Origin: Vogesella sp. XCS3
Lineage (GTDB): Bacteria; Pseudomonadota; Gammaproteobacteria; Burkholderiales; Chromobacteriaceae
Length of the DNA stretch: 64,000 nt
Direction of reading: 5' to 3'
NCBI RefSeq assembly: GCF_020616155.1
Contig: NZ_CP085530.1
Span: 2,447,501-2,511,500, forward strand
Of this stretch, positions 7,349 through 17,300 are shown in pieces. The position numbers were made by a program, and so were the translations under genes. The notes under the pieces are model-generated. The model had not been told where the DNA came from. It saw only the letters and a program-made list of their open reading frames with translations, and did no database searches. How positions within the stretch are numbered: the first letter of the stretch is position 1; every line of letters starts with the position of its first letter.

Positions 7349-8926
7349 TTAATGGCGGAAGTGACGTACGCCGGTGAGCACCATGGCAATGCCGTGCTCG
7401 TCGGCGGCGGCGAACACTTCGTCGTCACGCATGGAGCCACCCGGCTGGATGATGGCCTTGATGCCCTGCTCGGCGATCACATCGATACCGTCGCGGAACG
7501 GGAAGAAGGCATCGCTGGAGGCCACGGCGCCCTGCAGCGCCAGGCCAGCGTCTTGTGCCTTGCGCGCGGCGATGCGGGTGGAGTCCACACGGCTCATCTG
7601 GCCGGCGCCGATACCGGCAGTCTGGCCGTTTTTGCAGAACACGATGGCGTTGGACTTCACGTACTTGGCCACGCGCCAGGCGAACAGCAGGTCGGCCATT
7701 TCCTGTTCGGTCGGGGCACGCTTGGTTACCACGCGCAGCTCGTCCAGGCCCACGTTTCGGATATCCGGGGTTTGCACCAGCACACCACCGCCTACGCGCT
7801 TCAGTTCGAAACGGTTGGCGCCGTCGTGCAGCGGTACTTCCAGCACGCGCACGTTTTTCTTGGCGGCGATGATGGCTTTGGCTTCATCGGTAAACGACGG
7901 TGCCATCAGCACTTCCAGGAACTGGCCGGTTACCGCTTCCACGGTTTCGGCGTCCACCGGGCGGTTGAAGGCAATGATGCCGCCAAACGCGCTGGTGGTA
8001 TCGGTAGCAAACGCCAGACGGTAGGCGGTAAGCGTGTCGGCAGCAATGGCCACGCCGCACGGGTTGGCGTGCTTCACGATGACACAGGCCGGGGCGTCGA
8101 AGGTTTTCACGGCTTCCCAGGCGGCGTCGGCGTCGGCGATATTGTTGTACGACAGCTCTTTACCCTGCAGCTGGCGGTAACCGGCAATGGTACCGGCAGC
8201 CGGGTCCAGGTCGCGGTAGAAGGCGGCGGACTGGTGCGGGTTTTCGCCGTAACGCATGTCCTGCACTTTCACGAACTGCACGTTCAGGCGGTCCGGGAAG
8301 GCGGCACGGTCCGGCACGCCGGCGTCTACGCCTTCGGCCAGGCTGGTCAGGTAGTTCGAGATGGCGCCATCGTAGGCCGCGGTGTGGGTGAAGGCCTTTT
8401 TGCACAGGCTCAGGCGGGTGAGCTTGGACAGCTGGCCGGCGTTGGCCTGCATTTCGGCTACCAGCGCGCTGTAGTCTGCAGCGTCGGTAACGATGGCCAC
8501 GTGCTGCCAGTTTTTAGCAGCGGAGCGCACCATGGTGGGGCCGCCGATATCGATGTTCTCGATGGCGTCTTCCAGCGGGCAGTCGGCCTTGGCGATGGTG
8601 GCTTCAAACGGGTAGAGGTTCACGCACACCAGATCGATGTTGCCAATGCCGTGTTCTTGCATGGTGGCCACGTGTTCCGGCAGGTCGCGACGGCCCAGAA
8701 TGCCGCCGTGTACTTTCGGGTGCAGGGTTTTCACACGGCCATCGAGCATTTCCGGGAAGCCGGTGTAGTCGGATACGTCAATTACCGGCACGCCGGCATC
8801 GCGCAGCAGTTTGGAAGTACCGCCTGTGGACAGGATTTCTACACCGAAACCCGCCAGGGCACGGGCAAACTCCAGTACACCGGTTTTGTCGGAAACGCTG
8901 ATCAGCGCACGTTCGATCTTGGTCAT
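7349..8926 (-). CDS. purH: Bifunctional AICAR transformylase / IMP cyclohydrolase
   Basis: 525 residues, full length. The N-terminal cyclohydrolase (MGS-like) half starts [18 protein letters not shown] and contains [15 protein letters not shown] and [13 protein letters not shown]. The C-terminal transformylase half carries [13 protein letters not shown], the KHANPCGVA motif, [21 protein letters not shown] (shown here by its core [10 protein letters not shown]) and [10 protein letters not shown]. It carries out the last two steps of IMP synthesis with 10-formyl-THF. GAGA stands in front of the start. Upstream, after fis, there is a 257-nt leader with two stable hairpins. Confidence 0.98.
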   Translation of the reverse strand: MTKIERALISVSDKTGVLEFARALAGFGVEILSTGGTSKLLRDAGVPVIDVSDYTGFPEMLDGRVKTLHPKVHGGILGRRDLPEHVATMQEHGIGNIDLVCVNLYPFEATIAKADCPLEDAIENIDIGGPTMVRSAAKNWQHVAIVTDAADYSALVAEMQANAGQLSKLTRLSLCKKAFTHTAAYDGAISNYLTSLAEGVDAGVPDRAAFPDRLNVQFVKVQDMRYGENPHQSAAFYRDLDPAAGTIAGYRQLQGKELSYNNIADADAAWEAVKTFDAPACVIVKHANPCGVAIAADTLTAYRLAFATDTTSAFGGIIAFNRPVDAETVEAVTGQFLEVLMAPSFTDEAKAIIAAKKNVRVLEVPLHDGANRFELKRVGGGVLVQTPDIRNVGLDELRVVTKRAPTEQEMADLLFAWRVAKYVKSNAIVFCKNGQTAGIGAGQMSRVDSTRIAARKAQDAGLALQGAVASSDAFFPFRDGIDVIAEQGIKAIIQPGGSMRDDEVFAAADEHGIAMVLTGVRHFRH

Positions 8927-9150
8927 GGTTCTCTACCGCTAGTCTAAAAAACAGTGGCCAGGCTACTGCCTTGCCGTGATAAATACTGGCCGTGCTGCTG
9001 TGCCGGCGTATGCCTGCACGGGCCGCTACGGCCTGGCTGAATGATCCCGTCCCCCGCCCCTGCCTTGCAGGGGAGTTAGCGGCAGTGCCAGTGCACTGCC
9101 ACATGGTTTTATAGTGCCTGCCGCACCGTGCGACAGGTTTCAGGCAAAAC
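8927..9150 (-). promoter_or_regulatory. Structured purH upstream region
   Basis: The gap between the fis terminator and purH contains two strong hairpins: GGCAGTGC-CAGT-GCACTGCC at 9081-9100 and a CCCCTGC...GCAGGGG stem at 9056-9072. A TATAAA-like -10 on the minus strand is near 9106-9113. It may be a promoter with a structured 5' leader. It does not match the ZTP or purine riboswitch consensus as far as I can see by eye. Confidence 0.4.
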
Positions 9151-9152
9151 AA

Positions 9153-9178
9153 AAGCCACCCGCTTGCACGGGTGGCTT
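9153..9178 (-). terminator. Intrinsic terminator after fis
   Basis: AAGCCACCCG and CGGGTGGCTT make a ten-bp stem followed on the minus strand by TTTGTTTT. It ends the dusB-fis transcript six nt after the fis stop. Confidence 0.9.
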
Positions 9179-9183
9179 GGCTG

Positions 9184-9420
9184 TCAGATCAGGTCGTAGG
9201 CCTTCATCTTCTTGCGCAGGGTGTTGCGGTTCAGGCCAAGCAGCTCGGCCGCCCGCGTCTGGTTACCCTGCGTGTGGTTCAGCACGACTTCCAAAAGCGG
9301 TTTTTCCACACACGCCAGCACCATATCGTAAATGGCAGCAGGCGCTTCGCCGTCCAGATCGCGAAAGTACTGCTCCATGGCCAGGCGCACGCTAAGGGAA
9401 ATATCGTCGTTGTTTTGCAT
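9184..9420 (-). CDS. fis: DNA-binding protein Fis
   Basis: A 78-residue nucleoid protein, the short form usual in betaproteobacteria. The N-terminal half forms the dimer region (LAMEQYFRDLDGE). The C-terminal helix-turn-helix reads LLEVVLNHTQGNQTRAAELLGLNRNTLRKKMKAY, of which the diagnostic part is NQTRAAELLGLNRNTLRKK. Fis bends DNA and activates rRNA and other growth-linked promoters. As in most proteobacteria it is the second gene of a dusB-fis operon (22-nt gap) and ends at a terminator. Confidence 0.97.
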   Translation of the reverse strand: MQNNDDISLSVRLAMEQYFRDLDGEAPAAIYDMVLACVEKPLLEVVLNHTQGNQTRAAELLGLNRNTLRKKMKAYDLI

Positions 9421-9442
9421 GATGTTATTGTTGTCTTGGTGG

Positions 9443-10474
9443 TTATGCCAGCGCGTCGGCTTCGGCGCTGGTGCTGCTGTCTGCTACGTATTGCAGCCGG
9501 TCCGAATGCCGGGCCAGGCTATCAAAATAATGCGCTACGGCTTGCTGCTGCTCGGCCGTGGTTTCCAGCTGGTACATCGCCTGGCGGAATTCGTTACTGC
9601 CGCGCAGCCCCTTGGTGTACCAGGCAATATGCTTGCGCGCGATACGGCTGCCGCTGTACTCCCCGTAAAAATCGTACAGCTCGGCCAGGTGCGCTTGCAT
9701 GATGGCGCTGATCTCGGCGATACGCGGCGGCGGCAACAGCTCGCCGGTATCCAGATAATGCTGGATCTCGCGAAAGATCCACGGACGCCCCTGTGCCGCA
9801 CGGCCGATCATGATGGCGTCGGCACCGGTGTAATCCAGCACGTATTTGGCCTTCTGCGGGCTGTCGATGTCGCCGTTGGCGATCAGCGGCATGCGCACGG
9901 CCTGTTTTACCGCGGCGATGGTGTCGTACTCGGCCGCGCCGCGGTACATGTCTTCGCGCGTGCGCCCGTGCAGGGCCAGGGCGGCGATGCCGGCATCCTC
10001 GGCCATGCGCGCTACCTGCAGCGCGGTTTTCACGTCCTGGCTCCAGCCGGTACGCGTTTTCAGCGTGACCGGCACGTCCACCGCCTTCACCACCGCTTCC
10101 AGAATGCGGCCAACGTTGTCCAGATCACGCAGCAAGGCGCTACCGGCGGCAACATTGCACACCTTCTTGGCGGGGCAGCCCATATTGATGTCGATGATCT
10201 GCGCGCCGTGTTCCACGTTCAGGCGGGCGGCGTCGGCCAGCATCTGCGCATCACCACCGGCAATCTGCACCACGATGGGCTCGACTTCGCCTTCGTGGTT
10301 GGCGCGGCGCAGCGTCTTGGGCGTGGTCCACAGTGCCTTGTTGGCGGTAATCATTTCCGATACCGCCATGCCCGCGCCCAGCTTTTTGCACAGCATGCGG
10401 AACGGCCGGTCTGTCACGCCCGCCATGGGGGCGACGATCAGACGGTTTTTCAGAACGTAAGGGCCGATTTGCAT
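9443..10474 (-). CDS. dusB: tRNA-dihydrouridine synthase B
   Basis: 343 residues, a flavin TIM-barrel enzyme. APMAGVTDRPFR lies at the N-terminus, and INMGCPAKKVCN holds the catalytic Cys near residue 105. Further marks are LKTRTGW, ALHGRTREDMYRGAA, IANGDI, and ADAIMIGRAAQGRPWIFREI for FMN phosphate binding. The C-terminal helical domain has RIARKHIAWYTKG. It reduces specific uridines in the D-loop of tRNA with NADPH. The DusB subgroup is assigned from the pairing with fis. A possible promoter lies in the AT-rich stretch 10530-10570. Confidence 0.96.
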   Translation of the reverse strand: MQIGPYVLKNRLIVAPMAGVTDRPFRMLCKKLGAGMAVSEMITANKALWTTPKTLRRANHEGEVEPIVVQIAGGDAQMLADAARLNVEHGAQIIDINMGCPAKKVCNVAAGSALLRDLDNVGRILEAVVKAVDVPVTLKTRTGWSQDVKTALQVARMAEDAGIAALALHGRTREDMYRGAAEYDTIAAVKQAVRMPLIANGDIDSPQKAKYVLDYTGADAIMIGRAAQGRPWIFREIQHYLDTGELLPPPRIAEISAIMQAHLAELYDFYGEYSGSRIARKHIAWYTKGLRGSNEFRQAMYQLETTAEQQQAVAHYFDSLARHSDRLQYVADSSTSAEADALA

Positions 10475-10647
10475 CGCAAAAAGAAGGACATGGGGTGAAA
10501 AGGGTCGCCATTGTACTGCCTTTTACGCGGCGGGTAAAAAGCTTTTTGCCTATTTTTTGAGCAATGACAATAGCAGAAAGAAATGCCCGTTCGCGGTGCA
10601 AAGGGCGGAGCCGCACCAGCATGTGGCGGGCGACAGGAATGGGGGGC

Positions 10648-11014
10648 GGGAAGTTGGCCGATAAGCCGGGTTTTGTCGTTGGACAGTCATTCCTCTAGTC
10701 TTGCCGTTACCGACAAGCTCAAGCAACCTACCCGGGTACAGCGCGGGCCACGCCAATGTACCCCTATTTGGTCTTGCTCCGGATGGGGTTTAGCCTGCCG
10801 TGCGCATTACTGCGTCCGCGGTGCGCTCTTACCGCACCTTTTCACCCTTGCCTGTGCTACAGCACCCTTGCGGTTACTGCGGCCATCGGCGGTTCAGCTC
10901 TCTGTTCCACTTTCCGTCGCCTCGCGGCGCCTGGCCGTTAGCCAGCATCCTGCCCTGCGGAGCCCGGACTTTCCTCCCCGTGCAAGCACGCGGCGACTGT
11001 CTGTCCAACTTCCC
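10648..11014 (-). ncRNA. rnpB: RNase P RNA (M1 RNA), bacterial class A
   Basis: About 367 nt. Read on the minus strand, the 5' end GGGAAGTTGG pairs with the 3' end CCAACTTCCC as helix P1. The universally conserved parts are present: ACAGTCGCCGC followed by GAGGAAAGTCCGGGCTCC near the 5' end, GGCTAACGGCC, and close to the 3' end ACAAAACCCGGCTTATCGG. It is the catalytic RNA of RNase P, which trims the 5' leader of pre-tRNAs. It lies between dusB and the divergent GGDEF/EAL gene. The ends were set from the P1 pairing and may shift by a few nt. Confidence 0.95.
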
Positions 11015-11021
11015 GGCGCGG

Positions 11022-11027
11022 ATTGTA
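11022..11027 (-). promoter_or_regulatory. -10 element of rnpB
   Basis: On the minus strand TACAAT lies seven to eight nt before the predicted 5' end of the RNase P RNA. The -35 region is not a clear consensus match. Its position fits a strong stable-RNA promoter. Confidence 0.6.
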
Positions 11028-11129
11028 CCGCAAACCGTGGCATAACGCCGCACGCACTGACAAATATCAATACCTGGCCTGCCTGCGTTTCTATAATGCA
11101 CCCTCCCCCTCTCTGTACTAGGTGTTGCC

Positions 11130-14100
11130 GTGTCACGTTTGCCCGACCAGACCCGCCTCGCCCGCCTGCAACTGGCGGGTATGCTGAGCCTGGTAATTAC
11201 CGTGGTGGTCTTGCTGGCCAGCTACTTTTTTTACCAGCAATGGCAGGATTACCAGAGCAACCGCCAAGCCGTGCAACAGCAAGCGCTGCAGCACGGGCAG
11301 ACCTTCCTGCGCACCTGGGGTGACGACGCCATCATCACGCTGGACACGCTGGATAAGCAGACACATACCTTGCTGCGCCAGCGTATCCGCGAGCAAGTTG
11401 ACCAGGCCCACGCCCTGGCTACCGCGCTGTATCTGACCCATGCGCACTCCAGCCAGCCTACCAGCCGCTCGCGGCGTGAAATCGTCGAGGCACTGCGCCC
11501 GCTGCGCTACTTTCATGGCCGCGGCTATTTCTTTATCGATACCTTGCAGGGCGACTGCGTACTACTGCCTACCACGCCGGCACTGGAAGGAACATCGCTA
11601 CTGAATAACCGTGACGACGCCGGCACCTACATCATGCGCAGCCTGATCGCCGCCACCCAGAACGAAGCGGGGGCAGGCTTTGCCAGCTACCGCTGGTACC
11701 GCCCCGGCGAAAAGCGCATGGCCGAAAAAGTAGCCTACGCACGGCGTTTCGAGCCCTTGGGCTGGCTGATCGGTGGTGGCGAATACGTAGACAATGTGGC
11801 CAAAGACTTGCAAACGCAGGGCCTGGCGCTGCTGGCGCAAATGCGTACCGGCCAGCGCGGCGGCTTTATCGTGCTGGACCAGCAAGGCCGGCAACTGCAA
11901 GGTTTTCTGCCTGGCAAGACCACGCTTGAAACCCGCCTGCAGCAACGCCTGCAGCATGCACCACTTGGCAGCTTCGTCGATTTCAGCCTGCAAGGCGTGC
12001 CATACACCGCCTACGTTGGCCGCATGGCCGCCTGGGGCTGGCGCGTGATTGCCGTCGCCCCCAGCAGCATGCTGCTAGGGACGGACGACAAGCTGCAGCA
12101 TCGCCTAGGCGAGCAAACCCAGGCCCGCGTACTGGCCACGCTGGGTATCTTTGTGGCTGCCTTGCTGCTGGCCGTGCTGTTCTCGCTGTATTTCTCGCGC
12201 TGGATGCGCCAGCTGGCCGATGGCTACCGCCAGCAAATTGAAAGCCGGCAAAACGCGCTGGAGCAAAACGCGCGCGAAATCGAGCTGACCCGCTACATGA
12301 GCGACAGTGCGGCCGACATCATCGTGCTGTGCGATGCGCAAGGCCAGGTGGCTTACCGCAACCAGCGCGCACGCGAATGTTTTGACGGCTGCGAGCAGGA
12401 CACCCTGCAGCAATTGTTTGCCAGCACCCTGCCCGATGGCGATAGCGCCGAGCTGCAGCTGATGTGCTGCCACGGGCCGGTGATGCTGGAAGTGAAACTC
12501 AGCACGGTAGACTACCGGGGGGAGCAATACCGCTGCGCCACCGCCCGTGACATTGGCTCGCGCATCGAACAGGAACGCGAGCTGCGCCTGGCGTCCAAGG
12601 TATTTGAAGCCAGCACCGAAGCCATCGTGATTACCGACCCCGCCAGCCGTATCGTGGCGGTGAACCAGGCCTTTACCGCCATCACCGGCTACAGCGAAGC
12701 CGAGGCCCTGGGCCAGACCCCGGCCCTGCTCAGCTCGGGCAAGCACGACGCCGACTTCTTCCACGACCTGTGGAACCACCTGACGGCGCGCGGCCAGTGG
12801 GCAGGCGAGATCTGGAACCGCCGCAAAAGCGGCGAAGTCTACCCCGAGTGGCTCAGCATCAACGCCCTGCGCGATAGCCACGGCACGCTCACCAACTATA
12901 TCGCGCTGTTCTCCGACATCAGCGAGCGCAAGGAAGCCGAAGCGCGCGTACAGCACCTGGCCGAGTACGACTACCTGACCGACCTGCCCAACCGCCTGCT
13001 GCTGATGGACCGCCTGCAGCAATCGCTGCGCGTGGCCGAGCGCAGCCGCCACAAGGTGGCCGTACTGTTCATGGACCTGGACCGTTTCAAGAACATCAAC
13101 GACACCCTGGGCCACGCCACCGGCGACACCTTGCTGCAAGAAGTGGCACGCCGCACCCGCGCCGTAGTGCGCGAAATGGACACCGTTGGCCGCACCGGCG
13201 GCGACGAGTTCGTGATGATCCTGCCCGAGCTGGCCGACAACGCCCAGGCCGCACTGATCGCCGAGCGCGTACTGGACACCCTGCGCCAGCCCTTTGTGCT
13301 GGATGGCCACCAACTGGTGATTACCGCCAGCATCGGCATATCCATCAGCCCGGACGATGGCAAGGACGCCCAGCTATTGCTGAAAAATGCCGACATGGCC
13401 ATGTACGAAGCCAAAGCACAGGGCCGCAACAACTACCGCTTCTTTACCGAACGCATGACCGCCGAGGTGCGCCAGCGCCTGCTGCTGGAAAACCGTCTGC
13501 GCGGCGCACTGGCACGCCAGGAGCTGCACCTGATGCTGCAGCCCAAGTTCTGGGTAGCCGACCGCCGCCTGTCCGGCTTCGAGGCGCTACTGCGCTGGAC
13601 CGATGCTGACGGCGTAGCCACCTCGCCGGCCGAGTTCATCCCGGTGGCGGAAGAGTCCGGCCTGATTGTCGAAATCGGCAGCTGGGTGCTGCGCCAGGCC
13701 TGCCAGCTGGCTGCCAGCTGGCCCGCCCCGGCCAACGGTACCGCGCTGACCATGGCGGTGAATGTCTCCCCGCGCCAGCTGGCGCAGCCGGGCTTTGCCG
13801 AGCTGGTAGCCAGCATCCTGCGCGACACCGGCCTGGCGGCAGCGCAGCTGGAAATCGAAGTCACCGAAAGCGCCTTGCTGGAGCGCACCGGCAACGTGAA
13901 AGCGGCACTGGATGGCTTGAAAGCGCTGGGCGTGCGGCTGGCGGTGGATGATTTCGGCACCGGCTATTCCAGCCTGGCCTATCTGAAAGACTTTGCGCCC
14001 GACACGGTAAAAATCGACCGCTGCTTTGTGACCGACCTGCAAAACCGCCACGACAACGCCGCCATCGTGCTGGCCATCATCACGCTGGCCAAGAGCCTGA

Positions 14101-14252
14101 AGATGGAAGCGCTGGCCGAAGGGGTGGAAACCGAGGAAGAGTTGGCCGCACTGGCGCGGCTGGGCTGCGAAGCCGTGCAAGGCTACCTGACCGGCCGGCC
14201 GTTGACCCTGGATAGCGCCGCCGGGCTGGTAGCGGCTACCGCCCGGCCCTGA
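11130..14252 (+). CDS. Membrane sensor with Cache, PAS, GGDEF and EAL domains
   Basis: 1040 residues. Transmembrane helix 1 is at about 12-33 and helix 2 at about 334-357. Between them is a periplasmic Cache-type sensor region with YFHGRGYFFIDT and LGWLIGGGEYVDNV. After helix 2 comes a weak PAS-like part, then a clear PAS domain at about 485-600 (FEASTEAIVITDPASRIVAV to DISERKEAEARV). The GGDEF domain has the intact active site TGGDEF near residue 690, and the EAL domain has FEALLRW near 817, NVSPRQL, EVTESALL, DDFGTGYSSL and KIDRCF. Both c-di-GMP synthesis and breakdown are therefore chemically possible; the net direction cannot be read from the sequence. The start is GTG with AGGTG upstream, and the signal sensed is unknown. 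It is a single gene, divergent from rnpB. Confidence 0.93.
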   Translation: MSRLPDQTRLARLQLAGMLSLVITVVVLLASYFFYQQWQDYQSNRQAVQQQALQHGQTFLRTWGDDAIITLDTLDKQTHTLLRQRIREQVDQAHALATALYLTHAHSSQPTSRSRREIVEALRPLRYFHGRGYFFIDTLQGDCVLLPTTPALEGTSLLNNRDDAGTYIMRSLIAATQNEAGAGFASYRWYRPGEKRMAEKVAYARRFEPLGWLIGGGEYVDNVAKDLQTQGLALLAQMRTGQRGGFIVLDQQGRQLQGFLPGKTTLETRLQQRLQHAPLGSFVDFSLQGVPYTAYVGRMAAWGWRVIAVAPSSMLLGTDDKLQHRLGEQTQARVLATLGIFVAALLLAVLFSLYFSRWMRQLADGYRQQIESRQNALEQNAREIELTRYMSDSAADIIVLCDAQGQVAYRNQRARECFDGCEQDTLQQLFASTLPDGDSAELQLMCCHGPVMLEVKLSTVDYRGEQYRCATARDIGSRIEQERELRLASKVFEASTEAIVITDPASRIVAVNQAFTAITGYSEAEALGQTPALLSSGKHDADFFHDLWNHLTARGQWAGEIWNRRKSGEVYPEWLSINALRDSHGTLTNYIALFSDISERKEAEARVQHLAEYDYLTDLPNRLLLMDRLQQSLRVAERSRHKVAVLFMDLDRFKNINDTLGHATGDTLLQEVARRTRAVVREMDTVGRTGGDEFVMILPELADNAQAALIAERVLDTLRQPFVLDGHQLVITASIGISISPDDGKDAQLLLKNADMAMYEAKAQGRNNYRFFTERMTAEVRQRLLLENRLRGALARQELHLMLQPKFWVADRRLSGFEALLRWTDADGVATSPAEFIPVAEESGLIVEIGSWVLRQACQLAASWPAPANGTALTMAVNVSPRQLAQPGFAELVASILRDTGLAAAQLEIEVTESALLERTGNVKAALDGLKALGVRLAVDDFGTGYSSLAYLKDFAPDTVKIDRCFVTDLQNRHDNAAIVLAIITLAKSLKMEALAEGVETEEELAALARLGCEAVQGYLTGRPLTLDSAAGLVAATARP

Positions 14253-14264
14253 CGCACCCGCCCC

Positions 14265-14297
14265 TGCCGTGCCAGGCTACTGCGGCCCGGCACGGCA
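14265..14297 (+). terminator. Weak hairpin between the GGDEF/EAL gene and tamB
   Basis: TGCCGTGCC and GGCACGGCA pair over nine bp with a 15-nt loop between the convergent gene ends. There is no T-run, so it is only a possible terminator. Confidence 0.4.
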
Positions 14298-14309
14298 AGG
14301 TAGCGGCGG

Positions 14310-17300
14310 CTAGTCAAAGCGCAGCGTATAGCGCAGCTCCGACGACACCTCGTAGCCCAGGCGCCCCACCAGCGACAGCTTCTGCGACAGCTGATAATTC
14401 AGGCGGATGGCTTGCTCCGCGCTGCGCAGACCGTACTCGTAGCCCACGTACAGCTCGCGCGTCAGCTGCTTGCCCAGCACCACCACCTGCTCGGCCGGGC
14501 TGACCGTGCCGGTGGCGCTGGTACTTTCGGCGCGCGACTGCACGCCCACATCGTCGAACAAGCCAACCTTGTCGTTCACCATCCCTGCCAGCAGGCCACC
14601 GGCCGAGGCGCCGGCAATATCGCTGTCGCGCTCGCCGCTGGTGGCGGCACGGTTCAGGATCAGCCAGGACAGCTTGTCTTTTTCCGACATGGCCTCGTCG
14701 GCCACCAGTTTTACCGTGGGCGTCAGCACCGAACCGGTGATTTCCACCCCGGCACCGACCTGCGACATGCGCCGCTTGGCGCGGATATCCAGCGACGGGT
14801 TATCCAGCGCGCCGGTAAAACTCACCACGCCACGGTTGATGTCCAGATCCTGGCCGTAAGCCTTGAAACGGCCCTTGTCCACGCGGATCTGCCCGCGCGC
14901 CTGCAGTTGGCCGCCAGGCTCGGCCAGCAGGCGGATATCGCCGCCCAGCCAGGCGTCCAGGCCATTACCGGCAAAACGCACGTCGTCCGACAGCGTCACC
15001 GTGAGATCCAGCCCCAAGGGCAGGGTCTTGCCGCCTTCGTCTACCGTGCGCCCTACCACGTAGACATCGGACGACAGCTGCGGGCCGCCCAGCTTGGGCA
15101 GGTCGAAGCGGCCGTGGTCTACGGTAAAGTTGCCACGCACCATGGCCCGGCCCTGCTCGATGCTGATCTTGCTGCTACCCGACACCAGCAGGCGCCGCCC
15201 GGGGCGGTCCAGCACGGCAAAGCGGTTCAGCTTCAGGGTGACGGCGGCCATGGGGGTATTGCCATCCAGCGCCAGCTCGCCGCTGGCCGACAGCTCCGCG
15301 GCGCGGCCAAACTGCAAGCGGTCGATCAGCAGGCTGCGGTTTTGCAGCCGCGCCGCCAGCACGCCTTCTTCCAGCCGGATGCCGTTCTTGCGCTCCACAA
15401 AGCGCAAGCCCTGGCCGCCGAGCGTACCGCCCAGCTGTGGCGCCAGTAAGGGGCCTGCCAGCGTGAGGTTGGCCGCCAGGCTGCCATCCAGCTCGGTACC
15501 GGCCGGCATGCGGCTTTGCAATATCGCCAGCGCGGGCACGGCGGCATTCAGGCGGCCATTGATGCTGGCACCATCCAGGCTGGTGCTGCCTGCCGGCAGA
15601 TTGATGCTGCCTTCGCCGCCGACACGGCCAAAACGGGTATCCAGCTGCAGGCTGAAGGGGGCGTTTTCCCCCAGCCCCAGCTGCAGCATGGCACGGCTCA
15701 GCCCCAGGCTTTGTGCCGGGTGGCTGCCCTGCGCCGGCAGGATGAGGTCGCCACTGAGGCGCTGCAGCGCAATCTTGCCCTGCGGCAGGCCGTGCTGGCC
15801 GGCCAGCGACCATTGCCCGGCCAGCACCAGGTCTTGCTGCAGCGGGGGCGTCCACCACGGCGCCAGCGCCGAAAGCGCCAGGGCATTAACCTGCCCCTGG
15901 CTACGCCAGCCAGCTGCCTGCTGCCAGCTGGTATCGCCCAGCTGCCAGCTGCTGCCCAGCGCCTGCCAGCGGCTAGGCGCCAGCGTCACGCTGTCTTGTG
16001 CCAGCTGTAGCGCGGCCGGGGCGGCCAAACGTAGCGGCACGGTACCGTCTGCCTGCAAGCTGGCCAGCGTACCGCGCCAGCGCAGGGTGTGGGTATCCAG
16101 CCCGCCTTGCAGCGCCAGGCTCAGCGTTTGCGGCTTGCCTTGCAGCTGGCCACGCAAGGCCAAGCTCAGCTGGTGCGCGGCGCGTACGCCGCTGCTGTTC
16201 AGGGTGATGTCGTCCAGGCGCTGGCCGCCGGCCTGCAGGCCGCGCCCTTGCAGCATCAGGCGGAAGGGGCTGTCTTCGGCGGTACCACTGCGGCCGTCGG
16301 CGTCCAGGCTGGCCAGTTGTACCCCGCCGGGCAAGGCCAGGCGGCTAGCCTGCACTTGCGCGCTGATATCCGGCCGCGCCGGTGTGCCGGCCAGCGCCAG
16401 CCGGGCGTTAAGCTCGCCGGAGAAGGCGGGCCCCAGCGGGCTCAGGTCGGGTGCGGCCAACTGCAGCTTGAGGGTATCGCCCGCCACGCCGTAAGCGCCT
16501 TGCGCCTGCAGGCGGTTGCGGCCCAAGCTCAGGTCGGCGTTGACCGCGCTGATACGCTGCGTTTGCCATTTCAGCGCCAGCTGGCCACCCAGTGCGGCAC
16601 CACCGAGCTGGCTGGGGGCAAATTTAAGCGATACATCACCCTGCGGCTGGCTGGCCAGGCGGGCGCTGGCCAAGAGTTGGCCGTTGATATTGCCACGTGG
16701 CAGGCGGGCATCCAGCAGGCCGGGGTCGAAGCTGATAAAGCGGCCGTCAAACCCCAGCGCCTTGTCGTCGATCAGGTATTGCCCCTTGCCCTGGAAACGG
16801 CCCAGCCCGGTGCGCAGCAGCAAGTCGTCCAGCTTTACCCGGCGCGGTTTCTCGGCCAGGGCCACGCGGCTTTCCACCGCCAGCTTGCCACTGGCCAGTT
16901 TCAGGGCCAGTGCCGGCAGCTGCGGGCTGCCGCTCACCGCCACGGTACCGGACACCTTATGCGCCGGCAGGCTGCTATCCACCGCCAGGCTATCCAGCCC
17001 GGACAAGCCCAGCTGCAGCGCCAGCGCACTGGCACTGGCCTGGCCGCGCAGGGTGACCTGGCCACCGGCCAGCTGCGCCGTCAGGCCGGGCAGCTGCAAG
17101 GTGTCTTTATGAATACGGAAATCGCCCCACAGCAAAGACAGCGGCAGGCGCTTGGCCGATAAGGCACCCGGCTGGCTGTTTACCAGGCTAAGGCCACCGG
17201 CAACCGTGTCGGCGTCTTGCGGCTTCAGCTGTACCGACAGCGCCAATGCCGCCTGCGGCCAGGCGGGCTGGAAGGCTTGCGGGTTGATGCCACCCACGCG

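Noticed and set aside
8927..9150. A ZTP or purine riboswitch before purH
   Set aside because: Two hairpins are present, but the conserved core sequences of these riboswitch classes were not found. A covariance-model search would settle it.
10583..11323. Open frames covering the RNase P RNA region
   Set aside because: The DNA encodes a clear class A RNase P RNA with paired ends and all conserved blocks, so the frames are accidental.
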